Source: Aquimarina algiphila (GTDB lineage: Bacteria; Bacteroidota; Bacteroidia; Flavobacteriales; Flavobacteriaceae). Taken from it: a stretch of DNA of 64,000 nucleotides. The translations under genes were made by a program, and so were the position numbers. Shown piece by piece: positions 33,703-41,127 of this stretch (position 1 is the first letter of the stretch; the number at the start of each line of letters is the position of its first letter). The stretch covers positions 1 to 64,000 of the forward strand of contig NZ_VLNR01000008.1 of assembly GCF_007489275.1 (NCBI RefSeq), in the 5' to 3' direction. The notes beneath the pieces are model-generated. The model ran no database searches and was not told the origin of the DNA. It saw nothing but the letters and a program-made list of their open reading frames with translations.

Positions 33703-34889
33703 TTTATTTCCCTTTTGGCTTTTAGTAAGGTAATTGTATTATGTAAATCCAAGCTTATTTTATGAGTATTATTGATACTGTATCCGATTTTTGAACAACC
33801 TTTTTTAAACAGTTCTATTGAGTTTTCTTTGACTGTATTAATGACAATATTGGTTTCTGGTTTTAGAAAAGGATGAATTTTGAGAAAGAGTTCTTCTAAT
33901 TTACCACCATGTCCGCCAATAAAAATAGCATCTGGTTTTGGAAATTGACTAAGGTCTTGTTCAAAAAAATCTCCAATTATTATCTTAACACCAGGAACAC
34001 CAAAACGTTTCTGGTTTTCTATAATAATACGTTCGCATTCTTGTCTTTTTTCGAAAGCAATGACTTCGAGGTTTGGATTTTTTAGTTTTGCTTCAATAGT
34101 TATAGATCCGGTACAAAATCCGATATCCCAAAGTATGTTACTATTTATAACCTCTAAAAGATGTAATGTTGTTAGTCGAATAGGCATCTTAGTAATCATA
34201 TTTGGCCTATTCGGTAAACCTATAAAATCAAGATCCTTTATTCCAAAATCAATAGTACGATGAAATTTCTTTTTGAGGAGCACACAGTTTAATGGATGAA
34301 ACATTCTTTTTGAAGCTTCTATTAATGTCAACTCATGAAATTGTTCCCGATCCCCTTCAATATCTTCTCCTATAATGATTTCATAATTCGAATAACCATA
34401 TTCTAACATGCGTTGCACAATGATGGCCGGAGTTTTTTCTGTATCGGTTAATACACCGATCAATTCTTTTTGCTGAATTAGAATAGCATCAAAAGCATTC
34501 CAGTTTCTTCCATGAACACTTACAGTTTGTAATTGATTACTATTTGTATTTGTTGCATTGGCAAGTAGTTGAATTGAACTAAAATACGGTGTGGTTATAA
34601 TTTTTGCATTAGGAAATTTATGTTGTAATGTGTTTGAGAATCCATAAAATAAAGGGTTTCCAGAGGCAAAAATGACAATAGGTTCGTTTGCTTTTTGATA
34701 AGCATTAAATACATCTGCCATTGGCGATGCAATGTGAATCCATTTATGATTTTCCGGAAGTTTGTTTTTGACTAATTTATAATGGCGTTTTCCTCCGCTG
34801 AATATTGCAGTGTTAAGAATCACCTGTTGCTGCTCTATCGTGAAACTGGGTGTCTTATTTGCGATACCTATTACATGAAAAATCATCAT
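33699..34889 (-). CDS. cobL: CbiE-CbiT fusion (CobL): precorrin-6B methylase/decarboxylase
   Basis: 396 residues. The first ~200 are a CbiE tetrapyrrole methylase (VIFASGNPLFYGF, TVSVHGRNWNAFDAIL). From about 215 comes the Rossmann methylase CbiT (LWDIGFCTGSITIEA, VIAFEKRQECERI, DAIFIGGHGGKLEEL). Together they methylate C5 and C15 and decarboxylate the C12 acetate. Position between bluB and the barrel protein in the operon fits. Confidence 0.94.
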   Translation of the reverse strand: MMIFHVIGIANKTPSFTIEQQQVILNTAIFSGGKRHYKLVKNKLPENHKWIHIASPMADVFNAYQKANEPIVIFASGNPLFYGFSNTLQHKFPNAKIITTPYFSSIQLLANATNTNSNQLQTVSVHGRNWNAFDAILIQQKELIGVLTDTEKTPAIIVQRMLEYGYSNYEIIIGEDIEGDREQFHELTLIEASKRMFHPLNCVLLKKKFHRTIDFGIKDLDFIGLPNRPNMITKMPIRLTTLHLLEVINSNILWDIGFCTGSITIEAKLKNPNLEVIAFEKRQECERIIIENQKRFGVPGVKIIIGDFFEQDLSQFPKPDAIFIGGHGGKLEELFLKIHPFLKPETNIVINTVKENSIELFKKGCSKIGYSINNTHKISLDLHNTITLLKAKREIK

Positions 34890-34913
34890 AATGTCAATAT
34901 AATATTCTGTAAT

Positions 34914-35576
34914 CTAAGGAGATTTATACTTTTCTTCAAAGACTACGTCTTTTTGGAGTTTTTTGCGATCCCATTTTTTGAGTTCTAATTCAGGTTGATT
35001 ATAAAACATATCAGTATATCCAAAGCATAAATAACCGATTAATTGATTCTCAGAGGGAGCGTTAAGTACAGTTTTTACTTTTTCAGGATCCAAAATGCTC
35101 ACCCATCCCATTCCAATATTGAGGGATCTAGCCATGAGCCACATATTTTGTATTGCACAAACTACACTGTATTTACCCATATTAGGCATGCTAGTTTGTC
35201 CTAGTACAGGGCCATCTTTTGGTTTGTAAAATACAGCTATGTTTAGAGGAGATTCTACAATCCCTTCTAACTTAAGTTTGATATATTCTTTTTGTTTTTG
35301 GTCTTCAAACAACAGAGCTGCTCGTTGTGTCTCTTCAGAGAAAGTTGCTTTTATTGCTTGTTTTGTGGTTTGATCTTTAATTAATACAAATTCCCAAGGT
35401 TGTGAGAAGCCTACAGAAGGAGCTGCAAGCGCAGCATCTAAAATAGTGTCAATAGCGTTTTGAGGAATAGGAGTATTTAGAAAATGATTCCCTCGAACAT
35501 CTCTTCGATGTGCCAAGATTTCTTCGAGTAACTGTTGCTCTTCTTTAGTAAATATGCGTTGTGGTTGTTCCTCCAT
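34914..35576 (-). CDS. bluB: 5,6-dimethylbenzimidazole synthase BluB
   Basis: 220 residues of the nitroreductase/flavin-destructase family. Family marks are RRDVRGNHF near 28-36, APSVGFSQPWEF at about 52-63 and ARSLNIGMGWVSILDPE near 150. BluB cleaves reduced FMN with oxygen to make the lower ligand of B12, so this organism probably makes true cobalamin and needs oxygen for that step. It starts five bases after cobJ-cbiC. Confidence 0.93.
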   Translation of the reverse strand: MEEQPQRIFTKEEQQLLEEILAHRRDVRGNHFLNTPIPQNAIDTILDAALAAPSVGFSQPWEFVLIKDQTTKQAIKATFSEETQRAALLFEDQKQKEYIKLKLEGIVESPLNIAVFYKPKDGPVLGQTSMPNMGKYSVVCAIQNMWLMARSLNIGMGWVSILDPEKVKTVLNAPSENQLIGYLCFGYTDMFYNQPELELKKWDRKKLQKDVVFEEKYKSP

Positions 35577-35581
35577 AATAC

Positions 35582-36937
35582 TTATAGTTTAGCTTCTTCA
35601 AGAGTAAAAGCTGCATTTACAATAGCTGCAGCAAAATTACTTCCTCCTCGTTTTTCTGTAATCAGAGCATATGGGATCTCTGTTATTGTTTTTAATCTTT
35701 CTTTAGATTCGATGACATTGATAAACCCTACAGGCGCTCCGATAACTCCTGTTGGAGATAGGGTGCCTTCCTGGATTTGATCCGTGATTTCAATTAATGC
35801 AGTTGGAGCATTGCCAATAACAAATAATGCCTTTGGATATTTTTTTGCTGCTAGTTTTATACCAGCTTGTGTTCTTGTTAAGCCTTCTTCTTCAGCTAAT
35901 TTTAATGTTTCAGGATCATTTAATAAGCATACTACTTTATTGTTATATTTGGAAATATACCCTTTTGTGATACCAGCTTGAACCATAGTAACATCGGTCA
36001 CAATCGTACCTCCAGCCTGAAGATATTTATGCCAAATTGTTATTGCCTGTTCTGAAGTTTTCAAATACTTGATGTACTCATAATCTCCCGAAGTGTGAAT
36101 GCATCGTATAGCTGCCCAAAGGGCATCTTTTTCTAGTGTGTTTTGAGGTATATTATTTGTTATTTCAGAAAAACTAGCTTGTTGAATTTCTGATCCTGTT
36201 TCTGGTTTCCTGTTTAAATAGCCTCTTGGAGTGATCAAATGATCTTTATAGTTAAACGTTTGACTGTTCCCTATAAGTACTACACAAAACATATCCACAT
36301 CATTGACATCAAAATCTCCTAAGGTTGTGATCTTGATTTCTTCTTCTGTTCTTCCTAATTGTTTACAGATAGCAACTGGTGTTTCAGCGGAGCGATACTC
36401 CAGATAAATACGTTGCAAAGTTTGAAGTTGCCAGTATCGTTTTTTGCTTTTAGGGTTATATAGCCCCGTTACAAAATCACCCATTGCCGCAGCGCGAATA
36501 CGTTTCTCAATAGTTGTCCATGGTGTCATTAAATCAGATAATGAGATACAACAAAAATCGTGACCTAGTATTGCACCCAGTTTACTCCCTGCTGTAATAA
36601 AAGCAGAAATCCCAGGTACTGTTTCTATAGGAATATCTAATGCTTGCTCAGCAACTTTTTGATATACGATAGATGCCATTGCATATATACTAGCATCTCC
36701 AGAACCAATCACGACCACATGTTCTCCTTCTAAGGCATGTTGTATTGCAATTTCTGCTCTTTTTTCCTCCTCACTAAGTTCTTTTCCGATGCATAAAGCA
36801 TCAGGATGAACCAGATGTTGTATGAATTGAAAGTAATAGTGATACCCAATTACTACCGTAGCTTCAGAAATTGCTTGTGTAGCCATCGGGATAATATAGT
36901 CTGAATGTCCAGGGCCAAGCCCTACAACTTTGATCAT
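35582..36937 (-). CDS. cobJ: CobJ-CbiC fusion: precorrin-3B C17-methyltransferase and precorrin-8X methylmutase
   Basis: 451 residues. Residues 1-240 are CobJ/CbiH (VVGLGPGHSDYIIPMA, VVIGSGDASIYAMA, VPGISAFITAGSKLGA, TGLYNPKSKKR). Residues about 255-451 are CbiC, with RCIHTSGDYEY containing the catalytic His, TIVTDVTMVQAGI and GAPVGFINVIESKE. It catalyses ring contraction and the later 1,5-methyl shift. The start overlaps the end of cobI by four bases. The N-terminal half lacks the CobG/ferredoxin extension that some CobJ proteins carry. Confidence 0.94.
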   Translation of the reverse strand: MIKVVGLGPGHSDYIIPMATQAISEATVVIGYHYYFQFIQHLVHPDALCIGKELSEEEKRAEIAIQHALEGEHVVVIGSGDASIYAMASIVYQKVAEQALDIPIETVPGISAFITAGSKLGAILGHDFCCISLSDLMTPWTTIEKRIRAAAMGDFVTGLYNPKSKKRYWQLQTLQRIYLEYRSAETPVAICKQLGRTEEEIKITTLGDFDVNDVDMFCVVLIGNSQTFNYKDHLITPRGYLNRKPETGSEIQQASFSEITNNIPQNTLEKDALWAAIRCIHTSGDYEYIKYLKTSEQAITIWHKYLQAGGTIVTDVTMVQAGITKGYISKYNNKVVCLLNDPETLKLAEEEGLTRTQAGIKLAAKKYPKALFVIGNAPTALIEITDQIQEGTLSPTGVIGAPVGFINVIESKERLKTITEIPYALITEKRGGSNFAAAIVNAAFTLEEAKL

Positions 36938-37626
36938 TTTTTAATAATTAATAAAGAGAAATATGGTATTTCTCTATGAGTCAGTGTCGTTAAATCTGTT
37001 GTTATATATTCCTGCTTGGTTCCTAAACGTTCACAATAGTAACATTTCCAATCTTTTTTTGCTAATTCTGATTGAAAATTACTCCACCCAGATCTTATTT
37101 TCATTAATATCACGGTATCAAACTCTAAAAAATATGTAGTGATTTCTGTGATATGTTTAACTCTGGGGATAACAACTATTTTATCATTGAGCAAACTTAA
37201 CGGAATCTTATGTTGCGCTGCTCCTAAAGAAAAAGAATTGATTCCAGGGACTAATGATACAGGTAATTGTAAGTTTTGAAGTTCGGCCAATATATAGGAG
37301 AAAGAGGCATATAAACTAATATCTCCTTCACAAACAATGGCTATTTTTTTTCCTGAATGATACGCTTCCTGAATTTCTTTTGCTGTGGAGTCATAAATTT
37401 CTGAAGCCTGTTTTCTATCATTCGACATTTTTAAAAAGAAACCTCTTAGTTCTTTGTTTTCTAACTTGTGGTATTGTAGAATAGGAAACACAAAACTTTT
37501 TTTTATTCCTTCTGTGATTGATCCGGGATAAAAAATAAGATCTACTTCTTTTAATATTCGTAAAGCTTTTAGGGTAAGGAGCTCTGGATCTCCTGGCCCT
37601 AAGGCAATTCCGTATATACTATTCAA
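36934..37626 (-). CDS. cobI: Precorrin-2 C20-methyltransferase CobI/CbiL
   Basis: 230 residues of the tetrapyrrole methylase family: IYGIALGPGDPELLTLKA at the start, VCEGDISLYASFSYI and VPGINSFSLGAAQ. It methylates C20 of (cobalt-)precorrin-2. Overlaps cobJ by four bases and starts two bases after the adenosyltransferase stop. Confidence 0.94.
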   Translation of the reverse strand: MNSIYGIALGPGDPELLTLKALRILKEVDLIFYPGSITEGIKKSFVFPILQYHKLENKELRGFFLKMSNDRKQASEIYDSTAKEIQEAYHSGKKIAIVCEGDISLYASFSYILAELQNLQLPVSLVPGINSFSLGAAQHKIPLSLLNDKIVVIPRVKHITEITTYFLEFDTVILMKIRSGWSNFQSELAKKDWKCYYCERLGTKQEYITTDLTTLTHREIPYFSLLIIKK

Positions 37627-37628
37627 AA

Positions 37629-38216
37629 TTATGTCGTTTTTTTCTTTTTTCGCTTATATAAGAAGAGTTGCCATTTTTCTTCTGCAACACCTGCTTTATC
37701 CATTTCGGCTCTGGCCATGGTGAAGAACAAATCTGACAATCTGTTAATATAAGCGACTACATATTCTTCTACAGATGCAGGATCTTCGTGCATTAACGTT
37801 ACCAATCTGCGCTCTCCTCTTCTAATCTGTGTGCGACATACATGGCATAGTGCTGAAATTTCGTTTCCACCTGGTAGTAGAAAATAATCTGAAGGAGAGC
37901 TTATTTTAGATTCCATATCATCCATCCATTGTTCGCAAAAATCGGCTCCATCTATAGGTTTTGGATTAGGGTTTTCTTTTTTAGAATCAGAGGGTCTTGC
38001 CAAATGAGACATCATATCCATTAAATCCTTTTGGATTTTATGCAAGTTTTGTTGCCATTCATGATCATTGCCTAATTTTGATCGCAGTAACCCGATAGTA
38101 GAGTTGGCTTCGTCTAATGCTCCATTACATTCAATACGAGCTGAATCCTTAGATTCTCTTTTTCCTCCAAAAACACCTGTCATGCCAGTGTCTCCTTTTC
38201 GTGTATATATTTTCAT
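37629..38216 (-). CDS. Cob(I)alamin/cobyrinate adenosyltransferase, PduO type
   Basis: 195 residues. The PduO-type signature is clear: YTRKGDTGMTGVFGG (4-18), DSARIECNGALDEANS (about 24-39) and RTQIRRGERRLV near 135. It attaches the upper adenosyl ligand using ATP. The longer C-terminal tail is lysine-rich. It sits four bases after the CobW-like gene and before cobI. Confidence 0.92.
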   Translation of the reverse strand: MKIYTRKGDTGMTGVFGGKRESKDSARIECNGALDEANSTIGLLRSKLGNDHEWQQNLHKIQKDLMDMMSHLARPSDSKKENPNPKPIDGADFCEQWMDDMESKISSPSDYFLLPGGNEISALCHVCRTQIRRGERRLVTLMHEDPASVEEYVVAYINRLSDLFFTMARAEMDKAGVAEEKWQLFLYKRKKKKTT

Positions 38217-38220
38217 AGGA

Positions 38221-39312
38221 CTAGGCTTCTATAGTTGTCATTAGTTTTTGTTCTAACGCTTGCTGTAATTTTTCTTCTTCTATTTCTTCTCCTATTATTA
38301 CTAATCGTGTAGCTTTTATTTCGTCATCAGCCCACTTTCTGTCAAAATAATTCTCAAATCTATCAGCTACTCCTTGAACTATCATACGCATAGGTTTTCC
38401 AGGAACATGAATAATTCCTTTGATTCGATAGATATGATGCTCAACCACTAGTGATTTTAGCGTATCAACTAATTGTTGGGGAGTATGTGGGGCTTTCACT
38501 TCAATTACTATAGAATTGATGGTTTCGTCATGATCGTGATCATGGTGATGGTCATGATCATGGTGATGATGATTTTCATGGTGAGAATGTTTACTATCCA
38601 CATGATCTTCTGCCTTAGCATCGATTCCTAATAATACTTCTACAGGAATATCTCCTTTTACAGCAGAAATTAATTTTATGTTGTCTCCTACACGATTCTG
38701 AATAATATCATGTACTTGTGTATATGCTGAATCATCAATCAAATCAGATTTGGTCATTACAATAAGATCTGCACAAGAAAGTTGGTCTTCAAATAATTCT
38801 TCGATAGAAGATTCGTGATCTAAGTTTTCATCATCCAAACGTTGAGATTGTACTTTATCTCGATCACAAATTTCTCCAGTCGCTTGTCCTACACAATCTA
38901 CAACTGTAATTACTGCATCTACTGTTATTTGAGGTTTTAAATCCGGCCAATTAAACGCTTTCAATAATGGTTTAGGCAATGCTAACCCCGAAGTCTCTAT
39001 AATGATATGGTCAATATCTTGTTTACGCTCCATTAACTGAAGCATTGTGGGGAGAAATTCTTCTTGAACTGTACAGCAAAGACATCCATTACTCAATTCG
39101 AGTATATTTTCCTCTTCACATCCACAATCATTTCCTTTTAGGATCTCACCATCCATTCCTAATTCTCCAAATTCATTAACGATAATTGCTAATCGTCTAC
39201 CATTGGCATTTTTAGCGATTTTATGTATTAAGGTTGTTTTACCAGATCCTAGAAAACCAGTAATTATCGTTACTGGTATTTTTTGAGTGTTTAAAGCCAT
39301 AAATTTTGTCAA
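38221..39312 (-). CDS. cobW: CobW-family GTPase (metallochaperone) with His-rich loop
   Basis: 363 residues. P-loop GFLGSGKTT (19-27), the CobW metal motif CLCC (Cys77, 79, 80) and a C-terminal CobW_C domain (about 275-363). A His/Asp tract of about 22 residues near 240-262 likely binds metal. A second Met (residue 5) could be the start. CobW proteins deliver metal with GTP; here the operon suggests cobalt for CobN. First gene of the 39312-28730 operon. Confidence 0.92.
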   Translation of the reverse strand: MTKFMALNTQKIPVTIITGFLGSGKTTLIHKIAKNANGRRLAIIVNEFGELGMDGEILKGNDCGCEEENILELSNGCLCCTVQEEFLPTMLQLMERKQDIDHIIIETSGLALPKPLLKAFNWPDLKPQITVDAVITVVDCVGQATGEICDRDKVQSQRLDDENLDHESSIEELFEDQLSCADLIVMTKSDLIDDSAYTQVHDIIQNRVGDNIKLISAVKGDIPVEVLLGIDAKAEDHVDSKHSHHENHHHHDHDHHHDHDHDETINSIVIEVKAPHTPQQLVDTLKSLVVEHHIYRIKGIIHVPGKPMRMIVQGVADRFENYFDRKWADDEIKATRLVIIGEEIEEEKLQQALEQKLMTTIEA

Positions 39313-39325
39313 AAATGATTCCTAA

Positions 39326-39333
39326 CAAAACTA
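39326..39333 (-). promoter_or_regulatory. Possible -7 box for the cobW operon
   Basis: tagttttg on the minus strand matches TAnnTTTG, 13 bases before the cobW ATG. No TTG box is seen at the expected distance, and no cobalamin riboswitch precedes this operon. Confidence 0.3.
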
Positions 39334-39548
39334 TCTATTATAACTTAAATGAAAAAGGAAATTCTAATATGTTTATGATAACAATTTTGATGTGCTCGAC
39401 TTCTACATATCAAGTCTCATAAAAACTAAACTTGCTTCAAACAGTTGGCTTTTTTTATTCTGTGGTATCTAAAATATAATAGGTGTTAGAAATATTTAAG
39501 ATTTAATTTGGAAAATAATACTAGAATCATTAATATTTGTATAACACA

Positions 39549-39674
39549 ATGAAACCAAATAGTATACATATCATAATAAAGTCACTGTTTAATACAGGTG
39601 ATACTCGATGGATTACTGAAGTATCTATCGATGATCGGACGCTATGTAGCTATTTTAATCATTTTTTAGAATGA
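39549..39674 (+). CDS. Possible 41-residue protein
   Basis: ATG at 39549, stop TGA at 39672-39674. The peptide begins MKPNSIHIII and ends SYFNHFLE, with a central WITEVSIDD. No family is recognised. The argument for a gene is a strong terminator 30 bases after the stop, which shows that something is transcribed here in this direction; a small RNA is the alternative. Confidence 0.4.
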   Translation: MKPNSIHIIIKSLFNTGDTRWITEVSIDDRTLCSYFNHFLE

Positions 39675-39703
39675 TATAAATTAGAGAACTAATACAGAAT
39701 AGC

Positions 39704-39733
39704 AAGCGTCCAATATATTGGACGCTTTTTTTA
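39704..39733 (+). terminator. Rho-independent terminator
   Basis: A 24-base perfect palindrome from 39704 (aagcgtcc) to 39727 (ggacgctt), followed directly by a run of T. It must end a plus-strand transcript starting upstream, probably the 41-residue gene at 39549. Confidence 0.85.
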
Positions 39734-40045
39734 TGGAGTATTTTTTGATGCAAAGTAAAATAAAACCTTAAGATCTATTCTAAATCATGAAGTAGAATAG
39801 TAAGTATACTATAAAAAGAATTGAAATGTCAATTATAATTAAATGAATTAAAACAAAATTGTAAAACTTTTTAAATGAATGAATAAAGATTGATTAGTAC
39901 ATAAAAAATAGAAATTGGAAAGTAAGTATCATATATACAGATAATTACCAAAACACCCAAAATTCGTTGTAAAACGGATAGGGATTTCTATGCTTAATTT
40001 GTAGTTTAACTATTTGATTTTCAGTAAAATAAACTCAAAAAATAG
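39734..40045. other. Intergenic region, no gene seen
   Basis: About 310 AT-rich bases with stops in all frames, ending in the promoter of the 81-residue gene. Confidence 0.4.
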
Positions 40046-40076
40046 TTGCGTATATTAAAAAATATTCGCATCTTTG
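40046..40076 (+). promoter_or_regulatory. Bacteroidetes-type promoter ahead of the 81-residue gene
   Basis: TTG at 40046-40048, 20 bases, then catctttg (40069-40076), seven of eight with respect to the usual TAnnTTTG except the first base. The spacing is ideal, and the ATG follows 36 bases later. Confidence 0.6.
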
Positions 40077-40112
40077 TAGAACAATTAACAATAACAAAAA
40101 AAGACAAAAACA

Positions 40113-40358
40113 ATGAAGTATAATAAATTTTATAACAAGGAGCAGGAGATCAGAAATTGCCTGTTAGCCGATGTATTCGGAAGCATCCTTGGAATGGGTT
40201 TATATACTTCGGTTGTAAATCCTCTTCCAGAAAAGATGACCCAATCTGATGGTAACAAAGAACTGGAAAAAACACTTCACTTTATAAGTAAGAATTTCCA
40301 TGAAGATGAAGTAGTAATCAAAGGCAGTTACACTTCTTGTAAAGCTATAGTTTCATAA
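40113..40358 (+). CDS. Hypothetical 81-residue protein
   Basis: A small soluble protein: charged N-terminus, a Gly-rich hydrophobic stretch (ADVFGSILGMGLYTSVVNPLP, not written in full beyond this) at about 19-39 and a helical, acidic C-terminal half ending in SCKAIVS. No family is recognised. A well-spaced promoter lies upstream and a 9-bp hairpin (40390-40411) downstream, so it looks like a monocistronic gene. The middle could insert in a membrane. Confidence 0.55.
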   Translation: MKYNKFYNKEQEIRNCLLADVFGSILGMGLYTSVVNPLPEKMTQSDGNKELEKTLHFISKNFHEDEVVIKGSYTSCKAIVS

Positions 40359-40389
40359 GCTTTATAAGGGTAATTATTATAAGCGATTG

Positions 40390-40411
40390 AGTTTGTCTCC
40401 CAAGACAAACT
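40390..40411. repeat. 9-bp perfect hairpin after the 81-residue gene
   Basis: agtttgtct (40390-40398) and agacaaact (40403-40411) with a four-base loop. No T-run follows on either strand, so termination is uncertain. Confidence 0.4.
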
Positions 40412-40930
40412 GAAAAATAGTAATAAAAACAACGATTTCTTTAGGAGCAATCAATAGATCATATTAGCATGCTAATTTGAAGAACGAACCAAGATAATCA
40501 ATGATATACCTACTATTTAGAATCACTTAGTATTTGATTATGTACTCTAACTGTTACCGACATCAATAGTCAGTATTTTTTATAGCAATGTAGATTTTTT
40601 AGATCTATATAACGTTTTCTTGGGATAAATGGCCCCTAAAAACGGAGTATATCTAAAAATCGATACCCACAGTATATGTGAGCCTAACAAAATGTTTGGT
40701 TTACACCTGGATTGTATAGAGAATACAGAAAACTGACCCACCAAAAAGATCCAATTACAGCTCACTGCTACCCAAAAAAGGGGAAAGTAGGGTATGGTGA
40801 CTGTACAGGATTTACTTTCCCAAAAACGATCAATTAATTCCCATAGGTATGGGTATACAGTAGTATATCAATCTGGGGTTGACACCTATGGGCGTACCCC
40901 AAACAATTGGAAAACAAAAAATTTAGCACA
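40412..40930. other. Intergenic region with inverted repeats, no gene seen
   Basis: About 520 bases ahead of the small lipoprotein gene. The right half is less AT-rich than its surroundings and has short C and G runs, plus a 9-bp inverted repeat cccataggt (40840-40848) with acctatggg (40884-40892). A long untranslated leader or small RNA is possible; no known riboswitch class is recognised. Confidence 0.35.
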
Positions 40931-41095
40931 ATGAAAACCTTAAAACACATATTATTAATAGCTCTACTCCTATGCGTTAACCTTACTTCTTGTACACCCG
41001 ATGATAGTGTGACAGAAAATGAAAAACTACATACTGAGGTGTTAAGTACTAAAGGAGATCAAGACGTATTAGAAGATGATGGCGATATAGATTAA
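40931..41095 (+). CDS. Small acidic lipoprotein (54 residues)
   Basis: I place the start at the ATG at 40931 (MKTLKHILL), giving a standard lipoprotein signal with lipobox NLTSC (Cys at 21). An upstream in-frame ATG at 40907 would add eight polar residues before the signal and is less likely. The mature part is short and very acidic, ending EDDGDID. It precedes the TPR histidine kinase by 32 bases and may be co-transcribed. The role is unknown. Confidence 0.65.
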   Translation: MKTLKHILLIALLLCVNLTSCTPDDSVTENEKLHTEVLSTKGDQDVLEDDGDID

Positions 41096-41127
41096 ATTCA
41101 AATAATTTAATTTAGTACTTTTGAGGG

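Noticed and set aside
39313-39548. Second cobalamin riboswitch before the cobW operon
   Set aside because: Neither the B12 box nor the ggtgaaaatcc core is present on the minus strand.
40580-40765. 61-codon minus-strand frame in the region before the small lipoprotein
   Set aside because: Composition is not protein-like, and it has no promoter, neighbour or family support.
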